64,000 nucleotides of DNA from Verrucomicrobiota bacterium (lineage in GTDB: Bacteria; Verrucomicrobiota; Verrucomicrobiia; Opitutales; Opitutaceae). Each line of letters begins with the position of its first letter. Position 1 is the first letter of the stretch. A program made the position numbers and the translations under genes. Positions 7,050 through 16,106 of this stretch are shown piece by piece. The DNA lies in the NCBI GenBank assembly GCA_023391285.1, contig JAEWBF010000034.1, positions 1 through 64,000 on the forward strand. The letters are read 5' to 3'. The notes beneath the pieces were generated by a model. That model saw nothing but the letters and a program-made list of their open reading frames with translations, was not told the origin of the DNA and ran no database searches.

Positions 7050-8882
7050 ATGAATCCACGCACACCCCGCGTTACGATCGGTTTTGTTTCACGTTTTGTT
7101 GCCGGTGCTTTGCTGATCGCGCTGGCGTTGGCGCCGGTGACGGCTCAGCCGTCGGGCGGACCGTATGGTCCCGTGCAGAAGACTTACGAGCTGCCGCAGG
7201 CGGCGCGGATTTATTATGTGGCGCCGGATGGAAAGGCGGATGCGGCGGGTTCGTCGCTGGAGCAGCCGACGACGTTGGCGAGTGCGATCGCCAAGGTGGT
7301 GACGGGCGACGCGATCGTGATGCGTGGCGGCACGTATCGCACGGGAGGGTTGCGGTTGAACCAAGGCATCACGATGCAGCCGTATCGTGATGAGCGGCCG
7401 GTGGTGAAAGGGACGGAAGTGGCGACGAAGTGGGTGGCGCAGCCGAATGGATTGTGGCGGACGGCGTGGCATCGGTTGTTTCCGGCCAAACCGGCGGATT
7501 GGTGGCGCCGCGATCGTCAGGCGAAGCAGACGCCGCTGCACGTGTTCAACAACGACATGGTGTTCATCGACGGCGAGCTGTTGAGCTCGGTGGCGGGTGA
7601 GCACGAAGTGACGGAGAAGACCTACTTCATCGATTACGAGGAAGGGAATGTTTACATCGGCCAGAATCCGGAAGGGAAACTCGTGGAGATCACGGCGCAC
7701 GACAGCGCGCTGGTGCGGACGATCGATGACGTGCATGGGAAGAAGAACGATCGCAAGGGGCCGACGCTGCGCGGCATCACGTTCACGCAGTATGCGTATC
7801 GCGCGCTCGAGGTGGAAGGCACGGAACCGCAGAAGCACATGCACGAGTCGGAGTTCGGCAAGGAAGTGGTCGGGACGGTGTTTGAGGATCTGACGATTTC
7901 GTTTTGCTCGCGGGTGGCCGGTTATTTTCGCGGCGACAAGCTTGTGATCCGGAACTGTCTGATCTCCGACTGTGGCACGGAAGGAATCTACGTGATCAAT
8001 TCGGCGGATGTGTTGCTCGAGAAGAACATGATCACGCGGACGAACAGCGCGGAGAAGATCTCGGGGTATTTCGCGTCGGCGGTGAAGATCTTCAATCAGT
8101 CGTATCGCACGGTGTGCCGCGACAATCTCGTGATCGATAATCCCTATGCGAGCGGTATCTGGTATGATGTCGGCAATATCGACGGCGTGTTCGTGAACAA
8201 CTGGATCGAGCGCACGAACGACGGATTCTTCTTCGAGATTTCGAAAGGGGCGATCTGTGCGGGAAACGTTTTTGTGAACTGCAACAAAGGTATCCGGATT
8301 TTGAATAGCTCGGACGTGCAGGTTTATCAGAACACGTTCTACAACAGCCTGGCTTCGTTCGAGCGTTCGGAGCGCAGCGCGGTGGGGGATCACTTCGGCT
8401 GGCATCCGAGCGCGGGACCGGACGTCGAGGAGCGGCACAGCCACGTGTTTGTGAACAACGTGCTGGCGGCGGACGAGAGCTTCAAGGGGCCGCTGGTGAG
8501 CTTCTGGCAGTCGGCGGCGGTGCAGGATCGGCTGACGGATCCGCAGGTGAAGCAGATGGACGGAAATGTTTATGCGCGGCGGACGCCGACGAAGCCGCAG
8601 CCGCTGGTGGCGTGGAGCCCGGTGGCGGGCCAGAAAGGGGCGGTGGAGATCCACGACTTGAACGAGCTCCGGAAGCTGCAGCCGAAGTTCGAACTCAAAT
8701 CGGAAGTGTATGCGGACTATGGCGGGCCGCTGTTCCGCGGGGCGGAGTTGGGGCATTTCGAGATCTTGAAGGAGTTCCCGGGAGCGGATGCCGGGATCGC
8801 GATCCCGGCGAATGTGCGCGAGCTGTTGAAAGTCGACGCGAACGCGCCGGTGTTTCCGGGCGCGCACGCGCCGAAGTTGTGA
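7050..8882 (+). CDS. Secreted right-handed parallel beta-helix protein
   Basis: The 610-residue product has an N-terminal signal peptide (about residues 1-32, ending PVTAQ). A beta-helix start typical of polysaccharide lyase-like proteins follows: RIYYVAPDGK, TLASAIAKVVTGDAIVMRGG and ITMQPYRDERPVV. Repeated helix coils (DLTISFCSRVAGYF, LVIRNCLISDCGTEGIYVIN, VLLEKNMITRTNSA, VFVNNWIERTNDGFFFE, VQVYQNTFYNS) occupy about residues 270-470. Such proteins bind or cleave polysaccharides outside the cell; no lyase catalytic triad can be assigned confidently. The upstream in-frame codons lie inside the previous gene, so the ATG at 7050 was chosen. Confidence 0.85.
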   Translation: MNPRTPRVTIGFVSRFVAGALLIALALAPVTAQPSGGPYGPVQKTYELPQAARIYYVAPDGKADAAGSSLEQPTTLASAIAKVVTGDAIVMRGGTYRTGGLRLNQGITMQPYRDERPVVKGTEVATKWVAQPNGLWRTAWHRLFPAKPADWWRRDRQAKQTPLHVFNNDMVFIDGELLSSVAGEHEVTEKTYFIDYEEGNVYIGQNPEGKLVEITAHDSALVRTIDDVHGKKNDRKGPTLRGITFTQYAYRALEVEGTEPQKHMHESEFGKEVVGTVFEDLTISFCSRVAGYFRGDKLVIRNCLISDCGTEGIYVINSADVLLEKNMITRTNSAEKISGYFASAVKIFNQSYRTVCRDNLVIDNPYASGIWYDVGNIDGVFVNNWIERTNDGFFFEISKGAICAGNVFVNCNKGIRILNSSDVQVYQNTFYNSLASFERSERSAVGDHFGWHPSAGPDVEERHSHVFVNNVLAADESFKGPLVSFWQSAAVQDRLTDPQVKQMDGNVYARRTPTKPQPLVAWSPVAGQKGAVEIHDLNELRKLQPKFELKSEVYADYGGPLFRGAELGHFEILKEFPGADAGIAIPANVRELLKVDANAPVFPGAHAPKL

Positions 8883-8894
8883 GCTGAGTTTTGC

Positions 8895-8922
8895 TGGCAG
8901 GCGGCTCCTGCGGCTGCCTGCC
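8895..8922. repeat. GC-rich imperfect hairpin after the beta-helix gene
   Basis: GGCAGGCGGC and GGCTGCCTGCC can pair imperfectly around TCCTGC. It lies 13 bases after the beta-helix stop codon. It lacks the CCTAC flank of the other dispersed hairpins, so membership of that family is uncertain; it may be a weak transcription terminator. Confidence 0.4.
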
Positions 8923-8983
8923 GAGCAACGTGTTGGGGAGTTCTGTCTCGCGTGACGGGTAGGGTGCGGCAACGTGTGCAGCC

Positions 8984-11341
8984 ATGCTTTCTCGACTGCT
9001 CTGGATTTGTGGCGTGGTGTGGTTAGGCGGTGGCTGGGGTGCCGCGCTGCGAGCGGAGTTGACGTTTGTCTATGAACTCGACGGACGAGATCTGCCCGTC
9101 GCGGGGGTTGAAAATCGGACGATTCTAGTCGAGCGCGACGGCGTGAAGGTGAAAGCGCCGCCAGGTGGAACGTATCAGATTCGAGGAGACTTGGCGGCGA
9201 ACGCCGAGCTCGTGCGAGCGACGCTGAATTACGGCGTGAATCATCGCAAAGTTCCCGGAGGAGCGGATGAAGCGCGGCCGGTGTCGGGATCGGTCAGCAT
9301 GCGCCATGTGTTCTGGCTTGGACCGAAAAAAGAGCGGCCGAGCCAGATTTTGGAGGCGTGGCCGGTGGCGCGGAAGCAGGCGGGCATTTTGGTGGCGGCA
9401 TGGATTCACGAAGGCCGAATCGTGAAAGCGGCGCCGGGGGGCATCCCGGCGATGAAGTCCGACGATTCGTTCACCTTCTACCGGCGATTTCCCCTCGCAC
9501 CCGAAGAGGTGAAGGGGAAGGGCGTGTTGTTGTTTTGGTCGAACGGCGTTTTTTTGCCGGCGGCTGATCATTTCAAAGAAGCGGCGGCAAATCGGGCGTT
9601 GCACGCGTTGGTGAGAGACGACGCGGAAGCGTTCGCCGTGGCGGTCAATCGGCTCGAGAATGTCGACACCCGCGGCGCGGAAGGCGAAACGCTCCTGCAT
9701 CTGGCGGCTGCTGCGGGAGCCACGGATGCCGTGCGACTGCTGATCGAGCGCGGAGCGCGGGTGAATGCGGACGCCGCTTACATATTTGCGCCGCTCGCTT
9801 GGGCAGCGATGAATGGAAGGAGGGCAGTCGTGGAAGAGCTGCTGTCGCGTGGTGCGCGCGTTGATCAGAAGGATCTGACCGGCAACACGGCCCTGATGAG
9901 GGCGGTCGAAGTCGGCCACGTGGACGTGGCGCGCGCATTGCTCGCGGCCAACGCGAATCCGCACTCCGAGGAGAGCAGCCATCGAACTCCACTGACCGTG
10001 GCGATCGACAACGGGCTGGCCGAGCTCGCGGAGGCGATGTCTCCCAAGGCCGGCAAACGTTTCTGGAACGACGACCAGATGCGCCGCGTGCTCGCGACGC
10101 AGGCGCGAAAAGGAAACACCGCGATGGTGAAGCTGTTGCTGGCGAAAGGCGTGAAGGCGGATCGCGATCTGGGTGGATTCACGGCGTTGCTCGGCGGCGC
10201 GGCGTCCGGCGACCCGGAGTTGGCGCGCGTATTGATCGAGGCGAGTTGCCCGTTGGAGGTGGCGGGTGCCGATGGAGAAACGGCCTTGCTGACGGCGTGT
10301 CGGCGGGGACATTTCGCGTTTGCGGAACAGCTGCTCAAGGCGGGGGCCAATTCGTCGGTGGCGAGGCGCGACGGATCGACGGCGCTGCATCTTGCGGTGG
10401 TGCGCGATGCGGACGATTTGGTTTCGCTCCTGCTGGCGCACGGAGCAAATGCGTCAGCCACGGACCAGCCGGGAAACACTCCGCTGACGTTGGCTTTGGC
10501 GGCGGGCGCGGGGCAGGCGGCCCGGGTGCTCGTCGACCACGGGCAGCGATTGGAAACGCGACAGCTGGAGGCTTTGCTGCCGGCCGTGTTGCAGTTCGAT
10601 TTGGTTGAGCTGATCGCGCCGTTGCTGGCCAGTCGGGACGCAGTGGAGAAGCCACTTGCCGGCGGCTGGACGCCGATGCAGGTTGCGACGTTGTTTCAGG
10701 CGGAGCGGTGCATTACGGCGCTGCGGGCGGCGGGAGCGGGTGAGGCGTCGGAGATTTTGGTGCCGGTGCGACAGCTCGATGCGCGTCCGAAACTAATCGC
10801 GGCGGTGGAACCAGTCGATCCGCGGGATGTGGATGAGTTTCCCGAGGCGGCGTCGGTTGAGCTCGAAGTGGTCGTGGGGCCGGATGGGAACGTGTTGTTT
10901 CCTGCGGTGAGATCCGGGACGGATCCGGTGCTGGGATTGGCGGCGTTGATCGCGGTGAGGGAGTGGGGGTTTGCGCCCGTGACGCGGCAGGGCAAGCCGG
11001 CGCATGTTCGTGTAAGGATGCCGGTGCGGTTTCCGCCGGCCAGTGAACGGGTGAGGGATGTGGCGAATGTCGACGTGGCGCCGCGGTTGATCAAAGCGGT
11101 TCCGCCCGATTATCCCGCCGCGCTTCGTCGCCAAGGTGAGCAGGGGCGCATTCACGTGCGATTCACGGTGGGGGTAGAAGGCAGGACGTCGGACATTCGC
11201 GTCATTGGTTCGTCGGACCCGGAATTCAACCAACCGGTGATCAAGGCGGTGGCGCAATGGGAGTTTTCGCCGGGCGAAGTCGATGGCGTTCCGGTGCCCA
11301 CGCGCATGGAGCAACCGGTGGTGTTTTCACTGGAGAACTGA
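8984..11341 (+). CDS. Exported ankyrin-repeat protein with two C-terminal TonB domains
   Basis: The 785-residue protein has a signal peptide (residues 1 to about 25, MLSRLLWICGVVWLGGGWGA). An unidentified beta-rich region covers about 26-200. Ankyrin repeats cover about 205-560; clear units include GETLLHLAAAAGATDAVRLL, GNTALMRAVEVGHVDVARAL and GSTALHLAVVRDADDLVSLL. Two TonB C-terminal-type domains follow, at about 620-690 (ASVELEVVVGPDGNVLFPAV) and 705-785 (YPAALRRQGEQGRIHVRFTV). No membrane anchor other than the signal peptide is seen. The protein probably acts in the periplasm; the TonB_C modules may bind peptides rather than energise transport. The stop codon is followed after four bases by the SpoU gene. 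Confidence 0.88.
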   Translation: MLSRLLWICGVVWLGGGWGAALRAELTFVYELDGRDLPVAGVENRTILVERDGVKVKAPPGGTYQIRGDLAANAELVRATLNYGVNHRKVPGGADEARPVSGSVSMRHVFWLGPKKERPSQILEAWPVARKQAGILVAAWIHEGRIVKAAPGGIPAMKSDDSFTFYRRFPLAPEEVKGKGVLLFWSNGVFLPAADHFKEAAANRALHALVRDDAEAFAVAVNRLENVDTRGAEGETLLHLAAAAGATDAVRLLIERGARVNADAAYIFAPLAWAAMNGRRAVVEELLSRGARVDQKDLTGNTALMRAVEVGHVDVARALLAANANPHSEESSHRTPLTVAIDNGLAELAEAMSPKAGKRFWNDDQMRRVLATQARKGNTAMVKLLLAKGVKADRDLGGFTALLGGAASGDPELARVLIEASCPLEVAGADGETALLTACRRGHFAFAEQLLKAGANSSVARRDGSTALHLAVVRDADDLVSLLLAHGANASATDQPGNTPLTLALAAGAGQAARVLVDHGQRLETRQLEALLPAVLQFDLVELIAPLLASRDAVEKPLAGGWTPMQVATLFQAERCITALRAAGAGEASEILVPVRQLDARPKLIAAVEPVDPRDVDEFPEAASVELEVVVGPDGNVLFPAVRSGTDPVLGLAALIAVREWGFAPVTRQGKPAHVRVRMPVRFPPASERVRDVANVDVAPRLIKAVPPDYPAALRRQGEQGRIHVRFTVGVEGRTSDIRVIGSSDPEFNQPVIKAVAQWEFSPGEVDGVPVPTRMEQPVVFSLEN

Positions 11342-11345
11342 TCCT

Positions 11346-12095
11346 ATGGCACAGTCGGAACTAAAGATTTGCGGGCTCGCGGCGGTGAAGGGGCAGTTCG
11401 CGGCGGAGGCGGGCGCGATCAAGCGGTTGTATTTTGATTATGATACGGGACGGAAGGTCGGGGTGATCAGCAAGGCGCTCGCGCAAGCGCGGAAGGTTTA
11501 TCGGTGCGTCGAGCCGGCGGAGTTGGAGAAGATCGCGGGGACGGTGCATCACGGCGGGATTGTGGCGGTTGTGGCGGCGCCGGAGTGGCGGGTCCCAGCG
11601 AAGGAGGACATGGCGAATTGGGCGCGGCGAGGGGAGGCGGTGGTGGTGCTCGATCGGGTTGGCAACGCGCATAATCTCGGAGCGATGGTGCGAACAGCGG
11701 CGTTCTTCGGCGTGCGGCAGATCGTGATTGTGGACGATCCGGCGGCGGCGGTGCCGGGAGAGGCGGCGTATCGCGTGGCGGAAGGCGGGATGTCGCAGGT
11801 GGCGGTGTGGCGCGTGAAGGATCTGCCCGGGTTTTTGCGGGAGCTGGCGGCGGCGGGCTTCGACGTGGTCGGCGCGGCGACGCGGGGGGGAAAGTTGGAG
11901 AAGGCGTGGGCGGCGAAGCCGAGCGCGGTGGTGCTGGGCAACGAGGAGCATGGGTTGTCGCCGGCGGCAGCGAAGGCCTGCACACGGTTGGTGACGATTC
12001 CGGGAAGCGGAACGGTCGAATCGTTGAATGTGTCGGCGGCGGCGGCGGTGTTGTTGTGGGAGTTGGTGGGGTCGAGGCGGCGCGGCGTTGGATGA
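11346..12095 (+). CDS. SpoU/TrmH-family RNA 2'-O-methyltransferase
   Basis: The 249-residue enzyme has an N-terminal substrate-binding domain (about residues 1-95) and a SPOUT methyltransferase domain. The three SpoU motifs are present: NAHNLGAMVRTAAFFG, VLGNEEHGLS and IPGSGTVESLNVSAAAAVLL. It transfers methyl from S-adenosylmethionine to a ribose 2'-OH in rRNA or tRNA; the target site is not predictable. The ATG at 11346 is preferred over an upstream in-frame ATG inside the preceding gene because it gives MAQSELKICGLAAVKGQF. The gap to the ankyrin gene is only four bases, so the two may be cotranscribed; the LacI gene follows after 34 bases. Confidence 0.92.
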   Translation: MAQSELKICGLAAVKGQFAAEAGAIKRLYFDYDTGRKVGVISKALAQARKVYRCVEPAELEKIAGTVHHGGIVAVVAAPEWRVPAKEDMANWARRGEAVVVLDRVGNAHNLGAMVRTAAFFGVRQIVIVDDPAAAVPGEAAYRVAEGGMSQVAVWRVKDLPGFLRELAAAGFDVVGAATRGGKLEKAWAAKPSAVVLGNEEHGLSPAAAKACTRLVTIPGSGTVESLNVSAAAAVLLWELVGSRRRGVG

Positions 12096-12129
12096 GCGGA
12101 GTTCGTGGCCGCGGAGACAAAGGCGTAAC

Positions 12130-13194
12130 ATGGATCCGCAACAACGTGTCACGATGCAGGATGTCGCGCGGGAGGCCGGGGTGCATCAGACGACGGTTTC
12201 GCTCGCGCTGCGGAATGATCCGCGATTGCCGGAGGGCACTCGAGCGATGTTGCAGAGAGTGGCGCGGGAGATGGGTTACACGCCGGATCCGATGCTGACG
12301 GCATTGAATGCGTATCGCGGGGCGAAGCGCGGGACGGGGGCGGCGGTCACGATCGCCTTCGTGTTGGATTTGAAAGATCGAAGGGAGCTGGCGGCGTGGC
12401 ATCCGCATCGAATGTTTCTCGAAGGGGCGCGCGAACGGGCGCGGGAAATTGGATACACGCTGGAGGTGTTCTTTCTTTCAAGTCGGACGGCCGCGGCGGT
12501 GGAGCGGCTGGAGCGGATGCTGCGCGCGAGGGGGATCACGGGCGTGATTGTCGGCGCGTTCGTGGATCGCGAGATCGAGTTTCGACTGAATTGGGAGCAA
12601 TTCAGCGTGGTGCTGATCGAGTCGGAGCAGCTGAAGCTGTCGCTGCACATGGTGGGAAATCACCAGACGATGGTGACGCGCGAGGCGGTGCGGCGGTTGA
12701 AAGCGTTGGGGTATCGACGCGTGGGGATTGCGGTGGGAGCGCGCGAGGAGTTTTACCTGCAACAGGCGTTCACGGCGGGATACTTGATCGAGATTGCGCA
12801 GGCGCCGGAGCTCCCGCGTTTGCCGTCATGTTTGCTGGGGCCGGATTCTTCGTCGCGGACCGGCAGCGTGGTGCTTTCGTGGATACGAACGCACGAAGTC
12901 GATGCGGTGATCACGAATTGGCATTCCGTTCCGGGAGCGCTGCGGCGAAAAGGCGTGCGTGTGCCCGGGGATGTGGCGGTGGCGACGTTGGATCTCTCAC
13001 CGGAGGAAGGGTCGAATGCCGGCATGCGGCAGAATCATCGCGTGGTGGGGCAGCGCGCCGTGGAGCAGCTCGCGATTTTGATGAAGACGAATCAGCGGGG
13101 GCTGGTGGGGTCGCCGAATCATACGTTGATCGATGGCGAATGGGTGGACGGGAGCGATGTGCCGGCGGTGGGAGGGCGGGGCGTTCTTAAGTAA
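12130..13194 (+). CDS. LacI-family transcriptional regulator
   Basis: The 354-residue protein has the LacI helix-turn-helix and hinge at its N-terminus (VTMQDVAREAGVHQTTVSLA, about residues 7-26, then YTPDPMLTALNAYR). A periplasmic-binding-protein-like sensor domain follows (about 65-345). The arrangement is typical for repressors of carbohydrate catabolic genes that respond to a sugar ligand. The beta-glucosidase gene lies 99 bases downstream on the same strand and is a plausible target. The start at 12130 gives the HTH close to the N-terminus, as is normal for the family; the longer frame overlaps the SpoU gene. Confidence 0.93.
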   Translation: MDPQQRVTMQDVAREAGVHQTTVSLALRNDPRLPEGTRAMLQRVAREMGYTPDPMLTALNAYRGAKRGTGAAVTIAFVLDLKDRRELAAWHPHRMFLEGARERAREIGYTLEVFFLSSRTAAAVERLERMLRARGITGVIVGAFVDREIEFRLNWEQFSVVLIESEQLKLSLHMVGNHQTMVTREAVRRLKALGYRRVGIAVGAREEFYLQQAFTAGYLIEIAQAPELPRLPSCLLGPDSSSRTGSVVLSWIRTHEVDAVITNWHSVPGALRRKGVRVPGDVAVATLDLSPEEGSNAGMRQNHRVVGQRAVEQLAILMKTNQRGLVGSPNHTLIDGEWVDGSDVPAVGGRGVLK

Positions 13195-13265
13195 GCATGA
13201 AATGAGGCTGCGGGCGGCGCGTGGGGCATTGACCGCGGGGTGGGAGTGGCGGGACGGTGGGTGAA

Positions 13266-13293
13266 AGCCCGGCGAGACGCCGGGCTCCACCTT
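13266..13293. repeat. Dispersed hairpin directly before a start codon, flank CCACCTT
   Basis: AGCCCGGCG (13266-13274), loop AGA and CGCCGGGCT (13278-13286) form a perfect 9-bp stem. CCACCTT follows and abuts the ATG of the beta-glucosidase gene at 13294. This copy sits at a gene start rather than a gene end and could mask translation initiation. Confidence 0.65.
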
Positions 13294-14649
13294 ATGTTTT
13301 CGGAGCACTTTGTTTGGGGAGCGGCGACGTCGGCGTATCAGATCGAGGGCGGGATCGAGCGCGACGGGCGCGGCGCGTCGGTGTGGGATCATTTTTGCAC
13401 GCGGGCGGGGGCGGTGCATCGCGGAGAAAACGGAGCGGTCGCCTGCGATCATTACGTGCGCTCGGTGGAGGATGTGGGGTTGATGAAGGAGATTGGGCTG
13501 CAGGCGTATCGGTTTTCGATCGCCTGGCCGCGGGTGCTGCCGGAAGGGACGGGGAAGGTGAATGGGGTGGGATTGGGATTTTACGATCGGTTGGTGGACG
13601 AGTTGTTGAAGGTGAACATTCAGCCGTGGGTGACGCTGTTTCACTGGGATTATCCGCTGGCGCTGTATCGACGGGGCGGGTGGCTGAATGCGGACAGCCC
13701 GAAGTGGTTTGCGGATTATACGCGCGTGGTGGTGGAGAAATTGTCGGACCGCGTGGCGCACTGGGTCACGTTGAACGAGCCGCAGTGTTTCGTGGGGCTT
13801 GGGCATGAAACCGGAGTGCATGCGCCGGGAGACAAGCTGCCGCTGCACCAGTCGCTGCGGGTGGCGCATCATGCGCTGCTGGCGCATGGTGAATCCGTAA
13901 AAGTGATACGCGCGCACGCTAAGCGGGCGCCGAAGGTGGGTTGGGCGCCGACGGGGGATATTCCGTTGCCGATGACGGAAAGTGCGGAGGATGTTACGGC
14001 GGCGCGGGAGATGTATTGGTCGGTGACGAAGCCGGACGTGTGGAATCACGCGTGGTGGTTGCGGCCGGTGCTGGAGGGACGTTATCCGGAGGACGGATTA
14101 AAGCTGTATGGAGCGGCGGCGCCGAAGTTCACGACGGAGGAGATGGCGACGATTTCGCAGCCGTTGGATTTTCTTGGGCTGAATATCTACAACGGATTCT
14201 TGTGCCGGCGCGGAGCGGAGGGGAGGCCGGAGCGCGTGCCCTATGCGACGGGACATCCGCAGACGCACAACGGGTGGAATGTGTCGCCGCCTGCGCTGCG
14301 TTGGGGACCGCGCTTTGCGCATGAGCGGAGCAGGCTGCCGATCGTGATTACGGAAAACGGGATGGCGGGGCATGACTGGATCGCGGACGACGGGGTGGTG
14401 CACGATGCGCATCGGATCGACTACCTGCGGAAGTATCTGCGCGAGTTGCGGCGGGCGGTGGCGGACGGGGTGCCGGTGCAGGCGTATTTTGCGTGGTCGT
14501 TGATGGACAACTTCGAGTGGGCGGAGGGGTATCGGTATCGGTTTGGGCTGGTGCACGTGGACTATGCGACACAGCGGCGGACGTTGAAGGAGTCGGCGCG
14601 GTGGTATCGGGAGGTGATCCGGACAAAGGGCGGGGCGCTGGAGGCGTAA
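13294..14649 (+). CDS. GH1 beta-glucosidase
   Basis: The 451-residue protein is a full-length glycoside hydrolase family 1 enzyme. The N-terminal signature FVWGAATSAYQIEGG is at about residues 6-20. The acid/base Glu is in TLNEPQ (Glu162) and the nucleophile Glu in VITENG (Glu354). FSIAWPRVLP, FHWDYP and WSLMDNFEWAEGYRYRFG are also conserved. It hydrolyses beta-glucosides or related disaccharides in the cytoplasm; there is no signal peptide. It follows the LacI gene, which may control it, and its start codon abuts a dispersed hairpin whose CCACCTT flank replaces a normal ribosome-binding site. A perfect inverted repeat follows the stop. Confidence 0.95.
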   Translation: MFSEHFVWGAATSAYQIEGGIERDGRGASVWDHFCTRAGAVHRGENGAVACDHYVRSVEDVGLMKEIGLQAYRFSIAWPRVLPEGTGKVNGVGLGFYDRLVDELLKVNIQPWVTLFHWDYPLALYRRGGWLNADSPKWFADYTRVVVEKLSDRVAHWVTLNEPQCFVGLGHETGVHAPGDKLPLHQSLRVAHHALLAHGESVKVIRAHAKRAPKVGWAPTGDIPLPMTESAEDVTAAREMYWSVTKPDVWNHAWWLRPVLEGRYPEDGLKLYGAAAPKFTTEEMATISQPLDFLGLNIYNGFLCRRGAEGRPERVPYATGHPQTHNGWNVSPPALRWGPRFAHERSRLPIVITENGMAGHDWIADDGVVHDAHRIDYLRKYLRELRRAVADGVPVQAYFAWSLMDNFEWAEGYRYRFGLVHVDYATQRRTLKESARWYREVIRTKGGALEA

Positions 14650-14655
14650 ACGGAC

Positions 14656-14676
14656 GTGTAACCTAATAGGTTACAC
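14656..14676. terminator. Perfect 10-bp inverted repeat in a convergent gap
   Basis: GTGTAACCTA and TAGGTTACAC flank a single A. It lies between the GH1 stop and the histidine kinase stop, where a bidirectional terminator is expected. There is only a short ACTTTG tail, so efficiency is uncertain; the dyad could also be a protein-binding site. Confidence 0.5.
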
Positions 14677-14697
14677 TTTGCTTGGTGGCGGATCGCA

Positions 14698-16101
14698 TCA
14701 ACCCGACGCGATGTCGGGTCCCGCGGCCGAAAGAGGGAGGGTGAGGCGGAAGGTGGTGCCGACGGCGCTGCTGGAATCGAGGGCGAGGGTGGCGTTGATC
14801 TGGCGGGCGAGAAGCTGGCTGATCGCGAGGCCGAGGCCGGAGCCGCCGGGACGGCCGCTGCGGCCGGGTTCGAAAAGATGCGGGCGGAGTGTATCCGGAA
14901 TTCCGGGACCTTCGTCGGAGACGAGGACCGTGACGCGATCGGAACCGTTGCGGAACATCACGTGGACGGTCCCTCCGGGCGGCGAAGCGTGGAGAGCGTT
15001 GTCGACGAGATTGTTGAGGATCAGGCAGAGGAGGCCGCCGCGATGGCTGTCGATGGGATGGTCGAAGCCGCCGGTGATTTCGAGGGTGGCGTTGCGTTTT
15101 TGGACACCGGGCAGGTTGCGACGGCGAACGAGATCGACGAGTTCGTGGCCGGTGAGCTCGTAAGAAGCCGCGGAGGCATGATCACCGAGGAGGGCGACCG
15201 CTTCGTGGATCATGGCCTGCATGCCGTCGGTGTAGTCGGCGGCGGTGCGCCAGTCCGTCGTATCCATGTTTTCACGACCGGAGACGACGGCGCGAAGGCC
15301 GGCGACGGAGCCTTGGAGGCCGTGGATCAGATGAGACGTGATCTGGCCGAGAGCGGAGGCTTTGGCGGCGAGGGAAAGTTCGAAGTTGGCGCGGACGAGT
15401 TGTTCGTTGCGTTGGGCGATGGTGCGCTGGGCGCGTCGGATTACAAAAAGGGCCGCGGCGAGAATGGCGCCGATCGAAAACACACCCAAGCTGAGCGTGA
15501 CGACGGTCTGATGAAATACACGGCGGTCGAGTGCGGCGAGTTCCCGGGCGAGGGCGCGGGCATCGAGATGGTAGCGCACGAACCCGATCGTTTGATTCGA
15601 GCCGGCGAGAGCGGGCGAGCGGCGGCGAAGCGGCAGGATGATCTCGAGGACGGGAGACGCGGGAGTGGGCGGAGTTCCGGGAAAGAAATCAGCGGCGGAA
15701 AAGGCCGGATGGAAGCGGGTGAGCGGGCGACCGTTTTGCAGCCGCAGGAAGTCTTCGAAAGGCAGTTCGACGAGGAGCTGGTCGGACGGGACCTGATCGA
15801 GTGCGACGCCTGATTCGTCGAAAATCGCCATGGCGATCAAGCCGTCGCGACGCGCGTGCGGAAGGAGCGCTCTGAGCGAAAAGGCGGATCCGTCGGGGGC
15901 GGACGGGGAGGAGGTGTCGGCGTCGACTTGTTGCTGGACGACCGGATAGAGGACGGCGGCATCGCGTTCGATCATCCGCTGCCGGATTTCGCGGCGCAGC
16001 TCGTGTCCGTAGCGAATAACCAGCGCAACGAAAACGGCGACGAGGAGCAGGCCGACTCCGAAGCCGAGTGCGGACAGGCGGCGGGCGGAGGGTGGGCGCA
16101 T
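14698..16101 (-). CDS. Sensor histidine kinase with HGL-type phosphoacceptor box
   Basis: The 467-residue protein has two transmembrane helices (about residues 10-27 and 200-220) around a periplasmic sensor region. The dimerisation region LGQITSHLIHGLQGSVAGLR carries the candidate phosphoacceptor His; the residue after it is Gly where most kinases have Glu. The HATPase domain has the N box LILNNLVDNALHASP, G1 DEGPGIP and G2 GGSGLGLAIS. The last residues GPDIASG and the stop lie in a dispersed hairpin, so the C-terminal tail is element-encoded. Its start lies five bases after the stop of the secreted coiled-coil protein gene, implying cotranscription. The nearest regulator is the NtrC-type protein at 18018. 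Confidence 0.9.
   Translation of the reverse strand: MRPPSARRLSALGFGVGLLLVAVFVALVIRYGHELRREIRQRMIERDAAVLYPVVQQQVDADTSSPSAPDGSAFSLRALLPHARRDGLIAMAIFDESGVALDQVPSDQLLVELPFEDFLRLQNGRPLTRFHPAFSAADFFPGTPPTPASPVLEIILPLRRRSPALAGSNQTIGFVRYHLDARALARELAALDRRVFHQTVVTLSLGVFSIGAILAAALFVIRRAQRTIAQRNEQLVRANFELSLAAKASALGQITSHLIHGLQGSVAGLRAVVSGRENMDTTDWRTAADYTDGMQAMIHEAVALLGDHASAASYELTGHELVDLVRRRNLPGVQKRNATLEITGGFDHPIDSHRGGLLCLILNNLVDNALHASPPGGTVHVMFRNGSDRVTVLVSDEGPGIPDTLRPHLFEPGRSGRPGGSGLGLAISQLLARQINATLALDSSSAVGTTFRLTLPLSAAGPDIASG
14701..14719. repeat. Dispersed hairpin inside the 3' end of the histidine kinase gene
   Basis: ACCCGAC (14701-14707) and GTCGGGT (14713-14719) form a perfect 7-bp stem with a five-base loop. 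The palindrome encodes the last residues of the kinase and touches its TGA stop at 14698-14700. It lacks the CCTAC flank but matches the other copies in size and position. Confidence 0.55.
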
Positions 16102-16106
16102 GCGAA

